Program-made: the position numbers and the translations under genes
Part shown: positions 10,542 through 19,669 of the stretch, piece by piece
Layout of the letters: each line of letters opens with the position of its first letter
Position numbering within the stretch: position 1 is the first letter of the stretch
Notes under the pieces: generated by a model
Databases searched by the model: none
Told to the model about the DNA's origin: nothing
Seen by the model: the letters and a program-made list of their open reading frames with translations, nothing else
From: a gamma proteobacterium symbiont of Taylorina sp.
Lineage (GTDB): Bacteria > Pseudomonadota > Gammaproteobacteria > GRL18
Length of the DNA stretch: 64,000 nucleotides
Direction of reading: 5' to 3'
Assembly: GCA_025655455.1 (NCBI GenBank)
Contig: JAHXIV010000005.1
Location: 47,558 to 111,557, forward strand

Positions 10542-12617
10542 ATGCAAAAGCGTAGAGATGATAACCAGATAAACAAACTACTATCAATGCTCAACTTTAG
10601 TAGTAACAGCCTATTGCCCATCGTCTTATTGATTACCATGTTGCCGCATTTGTATACAACTTCAGTCATTATTTTTTTAAGCTGTGTGTTTTTTCTATGC
10701 TGGTTTTTTTTGCATAGTTCAGGCTTTATTCGTCTGCCTGACAAGTTTCTTATTTTTGTTCTGATCATCCTGTCAATCATAATTCTGAATCTTGAATACG
10801 GCTTTGTTTTCTCACAAAAAACTGCGCTTAGTCTACTCTGTATTATGGTCAGCTTAAAATGTCTGGAAATAAAAAATGACGGGGACAGACGCAATATTTT
10901 TCTTATCATTTTTCTGGCTTATTTTATTTTAGCCACACATTTTTTATATTCACAGGGCATTAGCCTGCTTATTTTTGTCATGATTGACGGCCTTTTTTTA
11001 AGCCTGTTATTAATTGCCTTCAATCGTAAACCTCAGCCTTTATTATCCCTTGAGCACAATTTTAATTTATTGGGTCAATTATTTTTAAAAGCTCTCCCCA
11101 TTGCAATTATCCTTTTCTTATTTTTCCCGAGAATTCCCGGACCACTCTGGAGTTTACCTGATGATGGTCAGACCGGAACCACCGGCTTAACAGATAAAAT
11201 GTATCCCGGAAGTGTTTCTAAATTATCTGCTTCCAAGGAAATTGCTTTTCGTGTTGATTTTAAAAAATCCCCTCCAGCAGCAGACAAATTATATTGGCGC
11301 GGCCCTGTTTTAAACCACACTGATGGTTTTTTGTGGTCACAAAGCCCATCTAAACACCGCATGACAAAAAAAATTCAAGTCAGCGATATCAATCAGTTTA
11401 TAAGTAACAGCAAACAGGCTGTTTCCTATACTGTCACTCTGGAACCTCACCAAAAACAATGGCTGTTCTCTCTGGAAATGCCGGTGAAAATTTCAGGTGA
11501 TACCATTAATAATTTTTATTTTAATCATGATTTACAATTGCTTAACAAAAATAAGATCCATCAACTCACCCAATATCAGGTCACTTCCATGACTGATTTT
11601 AAACTCACTTCTGTCAGTCATAATGAGCAATTGGAATCACTTATTTTCCCGGATAAGCATAACCTGAAAACACTGTCCTTAGGCCGTCAGTGGCGAAAAA
11701 AAATCAATAATGACAGGAAAATTATAGCAACGGCTCTGGATTATTACCGGCATAATGATTTTTATTACACTAAAAACCCCGGTGCAATGACAGTGGAACC
11801 CAGTGATCAATTTTTATTTGAAAAAAAACGCGGCTTTTGTGAACATTATGCCAGCAGCTTTGTTCTACTGATGCGTGCAGCAGGTATCCCTGCCCGGGTA
11901 GTCACCGGATATCAGGGTATAGAAAAAAATGAAGTTGGAAATTATTATATTGTACGCCAGTCCAATGCTCATGCCTGGGCTGAAGTCTGGCTGGAAAACA
12001 AGACATGGATTAGAATTGATCCCACGGCAGTCATTCCGGCAGATCATATCGAAGCTGACATTTTTGACACCAATTTAGAACGATTAAGCTTTTCTTCTCT
12101 CAATATCCCGAACCTGACCAGACTCTCTTCACAACAAAAAACAGCCTTGTATAATTTATGGAAAACAGTCACTCAATCCATTGACAACCTGAAACATAAC
12201 TGGAACAACTGGATATTAGGCTATGATCAAAGCAAACAAAATTTACTATTGAGCTTAATGGGTATCCAAGCCGATTGGCAGAATCTGATTATCCTGATGG
12301 TCTCAGGCATGGCTGTAATTTTTATTACACTCAAAGCAATCACTTTTTACAAGCAATATCGTAAAACTGACAAGGTTTATCAATTTTATTTAACATTTAT
12401 TGCGCAATTAAATCATGCCGGTATGTCTATTAAACTCAGTGATACTCCTTATCAAATCAAAGATCAGGCAATCAAAACCTTTCCGCGTTCTGCTTCTTCC
12501 ATTAAGCTCATCATCGATCACTATATAATGATCCGCTACGCCAGTCAGACAGATAAAGAACTGATTAAGGATTTTATCAGCCGTGTTAAACAGTTGAAGC
12601 TAAATAACGCAGTTTAG
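10542..12617 (+). CDS. transglutaminase-like protein with N-terminal DUF3488 (TgpA type)
   Basis: TgpA-type proteins are inner-membrane transglutaminase homologues with a periplasmic catalytic domain; the P. aeruginosa version is essential. The 691-residue protein has 5-6 N-terminal membrane helices and then a periplasmic region. The catalytic triad is recognisable: Cys in KRGFCEHYASSFVLLMRAAGIPARVV, His in NAHAWAEVW and Asp in RIDPT. A further membrane helix (about 585-605) and a cytoplasmic tail follow. It is the last gene of the moxR/DUF58 set. Its physiological substrate is unknown. Confidence 0.9.
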   Translation: MQKRRDDNQINKLLSMLNFSSNSLLPIVLLITMLPHLYTTSVIIFLSCVFFLCWFFLHSSGFIRLPDKFLIFVLIILSIIILNLEYGFVFSQKTALSLLCIMVSLKCLEIKNDGDRRNIFLIIFLAYFILATHFLYSQGISLLIFVMIDGLFLSLLLIAFNRKPQPLLSLEHNFNLLGQLFLKALPIAIILFLFFPRIPGPLWSLPDDGQTGTTGLTDKMYPGSVSKLSASKEIAFRVDFKKSPPAADKLYWRGPVLNHTDGFLWSQSPSKHRMTKKIQVSDINQFISNSKQAVSYTVTLEPHQKQWLFSLEMPVKISGDTINNFYFNHDLQLLNKNKIHQLTQYQVTSMTDFKLTSVSHNEQLESLIFPDKHNLKTLSLGRQWRKKINNDRKIIATALDYYRHNDFYYTKNPGAMTVEPSDQFLFEKKRGFCEHYASSFVLLMRAAGIPARVVTGYQGIEKNEVGNYYIVRQSNAHAWAEVWLENKTWIRIDPTAVIPADHIEADIFDTNLERLSFSSLNIPNLTRLSSQQKTALYNLWKTVTQSIDNLKHNWNNWILGYDQSKQNLLLSLMGIQADWQNLIILMVSGMAVIFITLKAITFYKQYRKTDKVYQFYLTFIAQLNHAGMSIKLSDTPYQIKDQAIKTFPRSASSIKLIIDHYIMIRYASQTDKELIKDFISRVKQLKLNNAV

Positions 12618-12624
12618 GTTGCGC

Positions 12625-12903
12625 TTACTTAAATTGTTTTACCAACAGTAATTTTTCAGTGCGACTCTGCTTCTTTATTTCTGCCTCACGTTTTAATGCA
12701 CTGCTGCGATCATGTTCTGACTCAATAAAAACAACTTTCTCCGGCTTACGGCCATAAAAGTATTTTGCCCCCTTTTTATTCTTATGCTCTGCAAAACGCC
12801 GATCTACATCAGTTGTAATACCCGTATAGTACGAATCATCACTACAATGGATAATATACACAAACCAGTTTTTTTTTGATTGAACAGTCGTCTTTCCACT
12901 CAT
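12625..12903 (-). CDS. GIY-YIG nuclease-domain protein
   Basis: This small single-domain GIY-YIG protein is of the UPF0213/YhbQ type. WFVYIIHCSDDSYYTGITTDVDRRFAEHK contains the paired motif as VYI and YTG with the conserved Arg, and the acidic residue is in FIESEHDRSSALKREAEIK. The start at 12903 (MSGKTT) is preferred to the upstream in-frame ATG at 12924, giving about 92 residues. It is convergent with the transglutaminase gene. Family members are poorly characterised DNA-processing proteins. Confidence 0.85.
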   Translation of the reverse strand: MSGKTTVQSKKNWFVYIIHCSDDSYYTGITTDVDRRFAEHKNKKGAKYFYGRKPEKVVFIESEHDRSSALKREAEIKKQSRTEKLLLVKQFK

Positions 12904-13007
12904 ACGATTAGGTTTAAATCCCAAATAATTTTAATTATAACAAAAATATCAAGACAAAAAGTATTAGCTAATGTTAATATTATACTTTCATATCCAAGGA
13001 AAATATC

Positions 13008-14165
13008 ATGCAGACCGGTCCCAGAGAACTCATTACTCCCTTCCGCCCTATCCCTCTGGACGTGCCCGAAGGCATGAAGCCCAATGAGTTTTTTAATAGT
13101 ACTGAAAACCTTCAGGATTTATCACAAAATAATGGTCTGCTTAGTAATCCTGAAAATCTTCTTTTGTATAGAAAAGCACTCGGGCATAGTAATGAATTTG
13201 ACTGCTCAATTATTTTTAATTCCTCTAAATGTATTCTTGATCCTCTGGGTCGTCCGGTACGGCGCACCCAATTACCACTGCCTACAAAGAATTCATGGAA
13301 TCGCATGAACCAGATTATGATTGAGTATATGTTGGAAAAATATCCTGATCCTGAAGAGGCTCTGATTCTTGCAGGTGAAGCCAGCCTGGATTCCACCTGG
13401 CCCTTAACCGCTCCCGGTGTACCCAGTATTCGTATGCTGCATAATCATTTTATTGTATTTAATATGACGCAATTACGTGATGCTAAACTGGCCGATCCTG
13501 ATAATCCTAATTTAACCGATGGCGGCCAGCATAGTTTATTCCAGGCTCACATGAGATCCGTTTATCGGTATTTTTTTGAGAGTCTGGAGTTAAAAATTCT
13601 CAAACCTGTACATGGAGATGACTCACAGCTGACCTTAACCGGCTATCCACAAGGCTTACCCAGCTGGGAAATTCAGGGTGGAGTGGAAATATTAAAGAGT
13701 CCTCATTTCTGGAATGAATATGATCTGATATTAAAAGGCTTTCTGGATTTTTATCGAACCTTCTTTACCCAGGTGTCCACTCGCAATGCCCCGATTTCTG
13801 AAAAAGCTTATTTCCCTGATCAGATTGAAAACCATTTATTATTTGATAATGATTTTCTGGCAACGGCTAAAAAAGTTCGTGATATATGTATTAATGATGC
13901 AAAATATGCCAATGCGATTCGCTGGCAACCCGCTTTTAAACAATTGATTTATCGTAATGATAAAAACAAACTAATTGTCACTATCAGCCAGAACTCCATT
14001 GGTAATGCGATTACTGAATTATTGGGCGTTGCCGTCAAACGCGTACCCGATGCTGAAGCCTATGAAAAATCTGAACCGGCTTTAATCGAAAAATTATTAG
14101 AAGTACGCCAGCGTCTTATTGATGCCGATCTGGGCGATCCCATCAAGACGCCTTATTGGGATTAG
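13008..14165 (+). CDS. conserved-looking protein of unknown function
   Basis: I do not recognise this 385-residue soluble protein. It has no signal peptide or membrane segment. It contains dense conserved-looking stretches such as DSTWPLTAPGVPSIRMLHNHFIVFNM, NLTDGGQHSLFQAHM and YPQGLPSWEIQGGVEILKSPHFWNEYDLILKGFLDFYR. The clustered histidines (HNHF, QHSLFQAHM) could bind metal, but this is only a guess. It is monocistronic, with AAGGAAA 6 nt before the ATG. Codon use looks like the neighbouring core genes, and the length and lack of lesions argue that it is a real gene. Confidence 0.8.
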   Translation: MQTGPRELITPFRPIPLDVPEGMKPNEFFNSTENLQDLSQNNGLLSNPENLLLYRKALGHSNEFDCSIIFNSSKCILDPLGRPVRRTQLPLPTKNSWNRMNQIMIEYMLEKYPDPEEALILAGEASLDSTWPLTAPGVPSIRMLHNHFIVFNMTQLRDAKLADPDNPNLTDGGQHSLFQAHMRSVYRYFFESLELKILKPVHGDDSQLTLTGYPQGLPSWEIQGGVEILKSPHFWNEYDLILKGFLDFYRTFFTQVSTRNAPISEKAYFPDQIENHLLFDNDFLATAKKVRDICINDAKYANAIRWQPAFKQLIYRNDKNKLIVTISQNSIGNAITELLGVAVKRVPDAEAYEKSEPALIEKLLEVRQRLIDADLGDPIKTPYWD

Positions 14166-14306
14166 TCTCTATCCTGGATATTCTAAAAAAAAGATTTTAT
14201 TTCATCTGCCAGAAAAACAACCTAAGGAGATGCCATTAGAAATGAAACTGGTCATACCCTTGCCTTTTTTATACAGCATAATAATTACCTCCAAATCATC
14301 CATTGT

Positions 14307-14723
14307 CTAATTTTTTATTAGGCGATAGGCTTCATCAATTGAACTACAAAAGTCAACGAAATGTGTCTTAAAATACGATTCCTGTACTTGAGATGGAAAA
14401 TGAATATCAGCCATATGTTTAATAACATAAACAACTTTATTGTGAATACAGTTTTTTTCCATTGAGTATTTAAATGCTTCCTCAGATAGATAATTTTCAC
14501 CTGATTTAACACAAATTGTATCTACAGGTATTTGTAAATTACACTTTTCAATTGCCTTGTGAATATTATTGACATCATTCACCTGTAATTCACCATCCAC
14601 ATAAATATCAATCAGGATAATATTATCCTTTTCATTAAAAGGTGTGATAATTGCTTTACCTGTATCAATTTTAATCACTGAACTATTTCTCAAAAATATG
14701 ATTGCTTTAGAAATACATAACAA
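14307..14723 (-). CDS. hypothetical protein, 138 aa or shorter
   Basis: I do not recognise this protein. The ORF begins at a TTG (14723); a GTG at 14678 (VIKIDTGKAIITPF) gives a more regular N-terminus. The sequence alternates predicted strands and helices (NIILIDIYVDGELQVNDVNNIHKAIEKC). That pattern is loosely like small STAS/SpoIIAA-type regulators, but no diagnostic motif is present. It stands alone, divergent from the cytochrome/two-component operon. Confidence 0.55.
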   Translation of the reverse strand: MLCISKAIIFLRNSSVIKIDTGKAIITPFNEKDNIILIDIYVDGELQVNDVNNIHKAIEKCNLQIPVDTICVKSGENYLSEEAFKYSMEKNCIHNKVVYVIKHMADIHFPSQVQESYFKTHFVDFCSSIDEAYRLIKN

Positions 14724-14849
14724 ACAGTGCCCCGGTGGTCATAATATAAATCTCATGATTAATCTATTTTTTAGATCAATACACTATACCAATCACTCGG
14801 ATCAAGCTGTGTATTTATGAATTAGCTAAGCTGACTATATCATGCCAAG

Positions 14850-14945
14850 ATGAATTGAAACTGAAAATATATTTAATTGTTTAGAACAAACAAAGAATCC
14901 CTATGTGATTGTCAGAAAAATGGACTGTTTTCAGTTTCAATTCAT
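14850..14945. repeat. perfect 18-bp inverted repeat upstream of the diheme cytochrome operon
   Basis: ATGAATTGAAACTGAAAA (14850-14867) is the exact reverse complement of TTTTCAGTTTCAATTCAT (14928-14945), with 60 bp between the arms. The second arm ends 40 bp before the chosen start of the cytochrome gene. It could be a paired binding site for the response regulator of the operon, or the remains of a small inverted-repeat element. The arms are seen directly; the role is inferred. Confidence 0.6.
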
Positions 14946-14985
14946 ATTAAGTTGCTATACTTCAGAAAAATTTATGGAGATCTTT

Positions 14986-15543
14986 ATGCAAAAACTTATA
15001 TGTTTGTCTAAAATGATAATAATACTATCCGTTTTTATTTTTAGTTTGAATATCTACGCCGATGGTGATGAAGAAAGAATATTTCAGCGCTGGTTTGAGA
15101 GTAAAAATGACGGTGTTTCTAAAGTGAAATTTAATCAATATGATGATTTATGTGGCAGTTGCCACTTTTCTTATCAGCCCGGCTTACTCCCTGGAATTTC
15201 ATGGGAAAAGATAATGGTAAATTTAAATGACCATTTTGGTCAGCCTGTAAAAATAACCAATGTGGAAACAAGAACCATAATGCGATATTTATTAGATAAT
15301 TCTGCAGGACATGTTAATGATAAAATTTCAAATCAGATGCTTAAATCCCTAAAATATAATCCTGTTCCGGTAAGAATCACAAGAACCCCTTTTTTTATAA
15401 ATAAGCATAATAAAATCAAGAATAATATGGGGCAATGTGAACAATGTCATCAGGATGCTCAGCAAGGAGAGTATAATATCGAAAGCATACACATACCTGA
15501 TCAAAGCCAATGGAAATCAACCCCTGTAGAATTTAAGATGTGA
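14986..15543 (+). CDS. periplasmic diheme cytochrome c (DHC family)
   Basis: From the ATG at 14986 (behind GGAG) the 185-residue protein has a signal peptide (1-25, ending IYA) and two heme motifs, CGSCH (56-60) and CEQCH (151-155). The stretch DDLCGSCHFSYQPGLLPGISWEKIM is typical of the DHC family of small diheme cytochromes. The track start at 14905 runs through the upstream inverted repeat and is rejected. It heads an operon with a PepSY protein, a response regulator and a sensor kinase, suggesting redox-linked signalling or a regulated electron carrier. Confidence 0.88.
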   Translation: MQKLICLSKMIIILSVFIFSLNIYADGDEERIFQRWFESKNDGVSKVKFNQYDDLCGSCHFSYQPGLLPGISWEKIMVNLNDHFGQPVKITNVETRTIMRYLLDNSAGHVNDKISNQMLKSLKYNPVPVRITRTPFFINKHNKIKNNMGQCEQCHQDAQQGEYNIESIHIPDQSQWKSTPVEFKM

Positions 15544-15565
15544 TAGAATAAAAAAAGCTCATCTT

Positions 15566-15919
15566 ATGATTAAACAAAATATTATTTTTATGTTGATTTT
15601 TTCTCAGATGTTATTAACAGAGTTATTTTTTATTGATAAAGCATTTGCTGATAATGATTTGTTTGAAGATCAACAAATCTATAATATTAAAGAACTTAAA
15701 GCATCGGGCAAAATTAGTTCTTTAGAAAGCATATTAGATAAGCTCTCAGAACATAACATTATTCGATTACTTGAAATTGAGTTAAAACAAGATGTTGCTC
15801 ATCATGCCAATCATCCCTTTATTTATGAAATTGAATACATAAATGATAAAAATTTTGTACTGGAAATTGAAGTTGATGCAGTAACGGCTCAGGTTTTAAG
15901 TATAGAACGTGAGCATTAA
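15566..15919 (+). CDS. secreted PepSY-domain protein
   Basis: The 117-residue protein has a signal peptide (about 1-28, ending KAFA) and a C-terminal PepSY-like fold. Its core is LEIELKQDVAHHANHPFIYEIEYINDKNFVLEIEVDAVTAQVLSIERE. PepSY domains are found in protease inhibitors, and small versions often sit in operons with two-component systems and diheme cytochromes. It lies 22 bp after the cytochrome gene and 3 bp before the response regulator gene, so co-expression is likely. It may act as the periplasmic input or accessory of the kinase; this is inference. Confidence 0.8.
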   Translation: MIKQNIIFMLIFSQMLLTELFFIDKAFADNDLFEDQQIYNIKELKASGKISSLESILDKLSEHNIIRLLEIELKQDVAHHANHPFIYEIEYINDKNFVLEIEVDAVTAQVLSIEREH

Positions 15920-15922
15920 ATC

Positions 15923-16591
15923 ATGCGTTTATTACTGGTTGAAGATGATAAAGAACTTTCCCTGTCACTACAAAAGGAATTAGCTCACAATGGTTTTGCT
16001 GTTGACATTGCTGATAATGGTGTCGATGCAGAATTTATGGGAGAAGAAGAATCCTACGACATTGTGATCCTTGATTTGGGACTTCCAAAACGCTCAGGTC
16101 TTAAAGTATTGACTCACTGGCGTAATAAGTCTAACAAACTGCCCGTCATTATCCTGACTGCTCGTGATTCATGGCATGAGCGAATTGATGGTTTTAAGGC
16201 TGGTGCGGATGACTATTTGGGAAAACCCTTCCATGTAGAAGAGTTAGTGATGAGGATACGGGCATTATTACGTCGAACTCATGATATGACGGGGCAACCA
16301 TTACAATGTGGTCATTTTAAACTGGATGAAGAGTGTCAACAACTAATATGTAATGATCAGGAAGCACTGCAACTAACAGGTACAGAATTTAGATTGTTAC
16401 GTTATTTTATGCTTAATCCGGGCAAAGTGCTTTCTAAAACACGATTAACTGAACATGTCTATGAACAGGATTTTGATAAAGACAGTAATTTAATTGAAGT
16501 TTATATCCGACGCTTAAGAGATAAGCTGGGTAAAGAATATATTGTGACCCGAAGAGGTCAGGGTTATATCTTTAAGGATACTCTTGAGTAA
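15923..16591 (+). CDS. OmpR/PhoB-family response regulator
   Basis: This is the transcriptional output of the two-component pair. The 222-residue protein has a receiver domain with acidic pocket EDD (7-9), phosphorylation site Asp51 in VILDLGLP and Lys101 in GKPF. A winged-helix DNA-binding domain follows (TGTEFRLLRYFML...VYIRRLRDKLGKEYIVTRRGQGYIF). It is closest in style to PhoP/QseB regulators. The stop codon lies inside the edge of a dispersed repeat (16580-16681) that separates it from its kinase. Confidence 0.93.
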   Translation: MRLLLVEDDKELSLSLQKELAHNGFAVDIADNGVDAEFMGEEESYDIVILDLGLPKRSGLKVLTHWRNKSNKLPVIILTARDSWHERIDGFKAGADDYLGKPFHVEELVMRIRALLRRTHDMTGQPLQCGHFKLDEECQQLICNDQEALQLTGTEFRLLRYFMLNPGKVLSKTRLTEHVYEQDFDKDSNLIEVYIRRLRDKLGKEYIVTRRGQGYIFKDTLE

Positions 16592-16681
16592 CAAAAAATC
16601 AGCACAAATGATTTTAAGTCATTTTTATGTTACTTAAATAATTCATGCCAATTTTTTTGGCTGTGGACACTTCTAAGTAAC
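16580..16681 (-). repeat. dispersed structured repeat, copy 1
   Basis: The reverse complement of this stretch (GTTACTTAGAAGTG...) matches the copy at 35410-35512 almost base for base over about 100 bp. It contains a GCCAA/TTGGC hairpin and a longer GTAACATAAAAATGA/TTTTTTGTTAC hairpin. It fills most of the 223-bp gap between the response regulator and kinase genes. The remaining bases to 16814 contain no gene; a separate kinase promoter may lie there. Confidence 0.8.
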
Positions 16682-16814
16682 TTAAATTTTTCCAACCATT
16701 TAATTTGGTATTTTATGTTACCAAAACGATGGTCGGTAAATTTCAAGTTTAGCTGAGGGTTCTTTAGTAACTAACACAGAGTAAGATAATGCAACTCTAA
16801 CTAAAGGCTTTTCA

Positions 16815-18212
16815 ATGAATTCCCTGGAACATCGATTACACATTGGACTCTCAATCAGTTTATTACTCCTGTTTGCACTACTATGGTTTTTGGGTCAAAA
16901 ATCAATGGATGATTTAACTCATGAGTTTGTTGGTTCACGCCTTGATCATGACATTGAAAGTTTATTAGCTGCTTTAGAAGTAAATACTGATACAATATCG
17001 TTAAAGAAAGGTAAAATGTCACCCGTGTATCAACAGCCCTTTTCAGGGCATTATTTTGTTATTGCAATAAACAACACACCAGTCATACAATCACGTTCTC
17101 TATGGGATCAGTCACTGATTATTCCTACACTAAAAACAGGAGAACGAATACTGAATGTATCCGATGGCCCTACTGATCAGAAACTACTTCAAATTAGTAT
17201 GGCGTTTAATAAAAATGGACTCAACATCTCAATTGCATTGGCAGAAGATTTAAGTGCAATTAACATCCAAAAGCTAAAATTTAAAAAGTATTTTTTTATT
17301 CTCTCTTTAATCGGCCTTGTTCTTTTATTGTTTATACAACGTATTATTTTAAGACTTTCATTTAAGCATCTTGAGCCGGTATTTTCTAATATCAAGTATC
17401 TTGAAGAAGGTGAAATACTAAAATTACCAGAAAATGTTCCATCTGAAATTTTACCTCTCGTTCAAGAAGTTAATCACCTGTTAATTTTGCTTGAAAAACG
17501 TTTAGAACGTTCCAGAAATGCTCTGGGTAATTTATCTCATGCACTCAAATCACCTCTTAATTTATTATTTCAGTATTTACATGAGCATTCAGATGGAATA
17601 GATGAAAACAGACATTCTAACCTGATTAATGCAAAAAAGCAGGTAGAACGGATCAATCAATTAATTAACCGTGAACTGAAGAGAGGCCGCATAGCAGGAA
17701 AAGGAAGTTCTACACAACGATTTAATGCCCTAAAAGAAATACCTGACTTAATCAGTGTCGTAAAACAAATATATTCACATCGAGACTTAAAGATCAATGT
17801 CTCTATAGATAAAACGGTGACGAATTTTGGTGATCGGGAAGACATGCTGGAATTGATTGGTAATTTACTGGATAACGCATGTAAATGGGCCAACAATAAA
17901 ATTAATGTTATTGTTACTAGAGAGATAGAAATGGACAGCAGTCAGAGTATTGAGTCAAATAAAATTAACATTACCATAGAAGATGATGGGTCAGGTATTG
18001 AAGAAGATCAACTGGCATTATTGACTCATCGTGGTATTCGTCTGGATGAATCAATTGATGGATATGGATTGGGTTTGTCAATTGTTAATGATATTGTTAA
18101 ACTTTATGCAGGCACAATAGAACTTACGAATTCATCTACTCTGGGTGGTATGCAAGTTAACATCACTATTGATATTAATTTATCTCAGTCAACTCCAATA
18201 AGCATGACCTAA
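16815..18212 (+). CDS. sensor histidine kinase, PhoQ/QseC-like
   Basis: This is the kinase of the pair. The 465-residue protein has membrane helices at about 10-27 and 158-175 flanking a periplasmic sensor of about 130 residues. The phospho-acceptor His242 lies in LGNLSHALKSPLN, which resembles the PhoQ SHxLKTPL form and not the common HELRTPL. The ATPase domain has N-box NLLDNACKWA, EDDGSGIEEDQ and GYGLGLSIVNDI. All catalytic boxes are intact. The sensor region is not recognisable. Context suggests the stimulus is redox or involves the upstream cytochrome or PepSY protein. Confidence 0.92.
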   Translation: MNSLEHRLHIGLSISLLLLFALLWFLGQKSMDDLTHEFVGSRLDHDIESLLAALEVNTDTISLKKGKMSPVYQQPFSGHYFVIAINNTPVIQSRSLWDQSLIIPTLKTGERILNVSDGPTDQKLLQISMAFNKNGLNISIALAEDLSAINIQKLKFKKYFFILSLIGLVLLLFIQRIILRLSFKHLEPVFSNIKYLEEGEILKLPENVPSEILPLVQEVNHLLILLEKRLERSRNALGNLSHALKSPLNLLFQYLHEHSDGIDENRHSNLINAKKQVERINQLINRELKRGRIAGKGSSTQRFNALKEIPDLISVVKQIYSHRDLKINVSIDKTVTNFGDREDMLELIGNLLDNACKWANNKINVIVTREIEMDSSQSIESNKINITIEDDGSGIEEDQLALLTHRGIRLDESIDGYGLGLSIVNDIVKLYAGTIELTNSSTLGGMQVNITIDINLSQSTPISMT

Positions 18213-18250
18213 GAGAGGAATGATGTAGGATAGCCTGGTTGTTTTGCTGA

Positions 18251-19636
18251 CTAAAACACCATGTCACCTGATTCACGTTGTTCAATCGGTACATACTTTT
18301 TATGACCGAAAACATTTTTATAAGCAGGACGAATAATACGTTTGGCATCAAAATTAAGTTCTTCTATACGATGGGCACACCAGCCTGCCACACGTGCCAT
18401 TGCAAATAAAGGTGTATAGACTTCCCTTGGAATATTAATGGCGGTGTATACAAATCCTGAATAGAAATCGACATTGGCACAGAGTATTTTTGACTTTTCA
18501 CCCTTAAATTCTGCAAAGATTTTTGGTGCCAGACGTTCAATATTTTCATACAGTCTAAACTCTGCCTCTAAGCCTTTCTCTTTGGCTAACTCACAGGCAC
18601 GAGCTTTAAGCAACACTGCACGGGGATCAGAATAAGTGTAAATTGCATGACCAATACCATAAATTTTACCAGATTTATCATGTGCTTTTTTGTGTAGAAT
18701 CTTTAACAAATAGTCTCCAAGCTCAGTGTCATTGTCCCAGTCTTTCACATTTTCTTTAATATGATCAATCATATCCAGTGCCTTTAAATTGGCACCACCA
18801 TGCAAATGCCCCTTTAAGGCAGCAATGGCTGACGAAATGGCAGAATAAGTATCTGTGCCTGATGAACTGGTCACTCGAATGGTGAAGCTGGAGTTGTTAC
18901 CACCACCATGTTCTGCATGTAAGACCAGTGATAAATCTAATAATTCTGCTTCCAGGGCAGTGTATTCTTCACCCTTAAGCATATAAAGAAAATTTTCTGC
19001 AGTTGAGAGATCACATCTTGGAGGGCGAATAATAAGCGCTTCATGATAATATTTATGTCTCATGCCAAAGTAGGCATAGATGATAATGGCTGGAAATCTG
19101 GCCGTTAATTCCAGTGATTGCCTGACCTGATTATATCGGGAAAGATCATCAGTTTCCTGATCCAGAGTATAAAGTCCTAATACGGTACGTGCTAACATAT
19201 TCATTATGTTACGGCCGCTTAAGGATAAAATAAAATTATTAACAACATCACTGGGAATATCACGATGCCCGGCCATAAAGCCTTCAAATATATGCAGCTC
19301 TTCAGTGGCAGGTAAGCGCCCTGTTAATAATAAAAAAATGACTTCATCAAAACCATGACGTTTACTTTCCTGTATGCCCTTGACCAGATCATTAATATCA
19401 ATACCACGATAGAGTAATCGGCCTTCAGTCGGTACGACCTTATCACCTTCTTTAATATATCCAATGACTTCACCAATATTAGTGAGTCCCACCAGAACAC
19501 CGGAATGATCACTATTGCGCAAGCCGCGTTTGACATTATATTCTGTAAAAAGATCCGCTTCAATATGACTTGATAAGTGAATCGACTCTGAAATACAGCG
19601 GATAATCTCTTTATTGACCGGGATACAGGCTTCCAT
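18251..19636 (-). CDS. gltA: citrate synthase, long (461 aa) type
   Basis: The enzyme condenses acetyl-CoA with oxaloacetate at the entry to the TCA cycle. Catalytic regions are visible: LHAEHGGGNNSSFTIR, KGHLHGGANLKALDMI and YGIGHAIYTYSDPRAVLLK. The long N-terminus (LSSHIEADLFTEYNVKRGLRNSDHSGVLVGLTNIGEVIGY) differs from the standard E. coli-type GltA. AAGGAGT precedes the ATG. It lies 33 bp downstream of aconitase, forming a two-gene TCA operon. Substrate preference between citrate and 2-methylcitrate cannot be settled by eye. Confidence 0.88.
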   Translation of the reverse strand: MEACIPVNKEIIRCISESIHLSSHIEADLFTEYNVKRGLRNSDHSGVLVGLTNIGEVIGYIKEGDKVVPTEGRLLYRGIDINDLVKGIQESKRHGFDEVIFLLLTGRLPATEELHIFEGFMAGHRDIPSDVVNNFILSLSGRNIMNMLARTVLGLYTLDQETDDLSRYNQVRQSLELTARFPAIIIYAYFGMRHKYYHEALIIRPPRCDLSTAENFLYMLKGEEYTALEAELLDLSLVLHAEHGGGNNSSFTIRVTSSSGTDTYSAISSAIAALKGHLHGGANLKALDMIDHIKENVKDWDNDTELGDYLLKILHKKAHDKSGKIYGIGHAIYTYSDPRAVLLKARACELAKEKGLEAEFRLYENIERLAPKIFAEFKGEKSKILCANVDFYSGFVYTAINIPREVYTPLFAMARVAGWCAHRIEELNFDAKRIIRPAYKNVFGHKKYVPIEQRESGDMVF

Positions 19637-19669
19637 TTTAATACTCCTTAAGTGATTTTCAGCTGATGG

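Noticed and set aside
10517-10909. 130-aa minus-strand ORF
   Set aside because: It lies wholly opposite the N-terminus of the transglutaminase gene and its sequence looks like an antisense translation.
14119-14310. 63-aa ORF with an AAGGAG before an internal ATG (14230)
   Set aside because: It overlaps the end of the 13008 gene, and the remaining 26-residue peptide has no supporting feature apart from the ribosome-site-like string.
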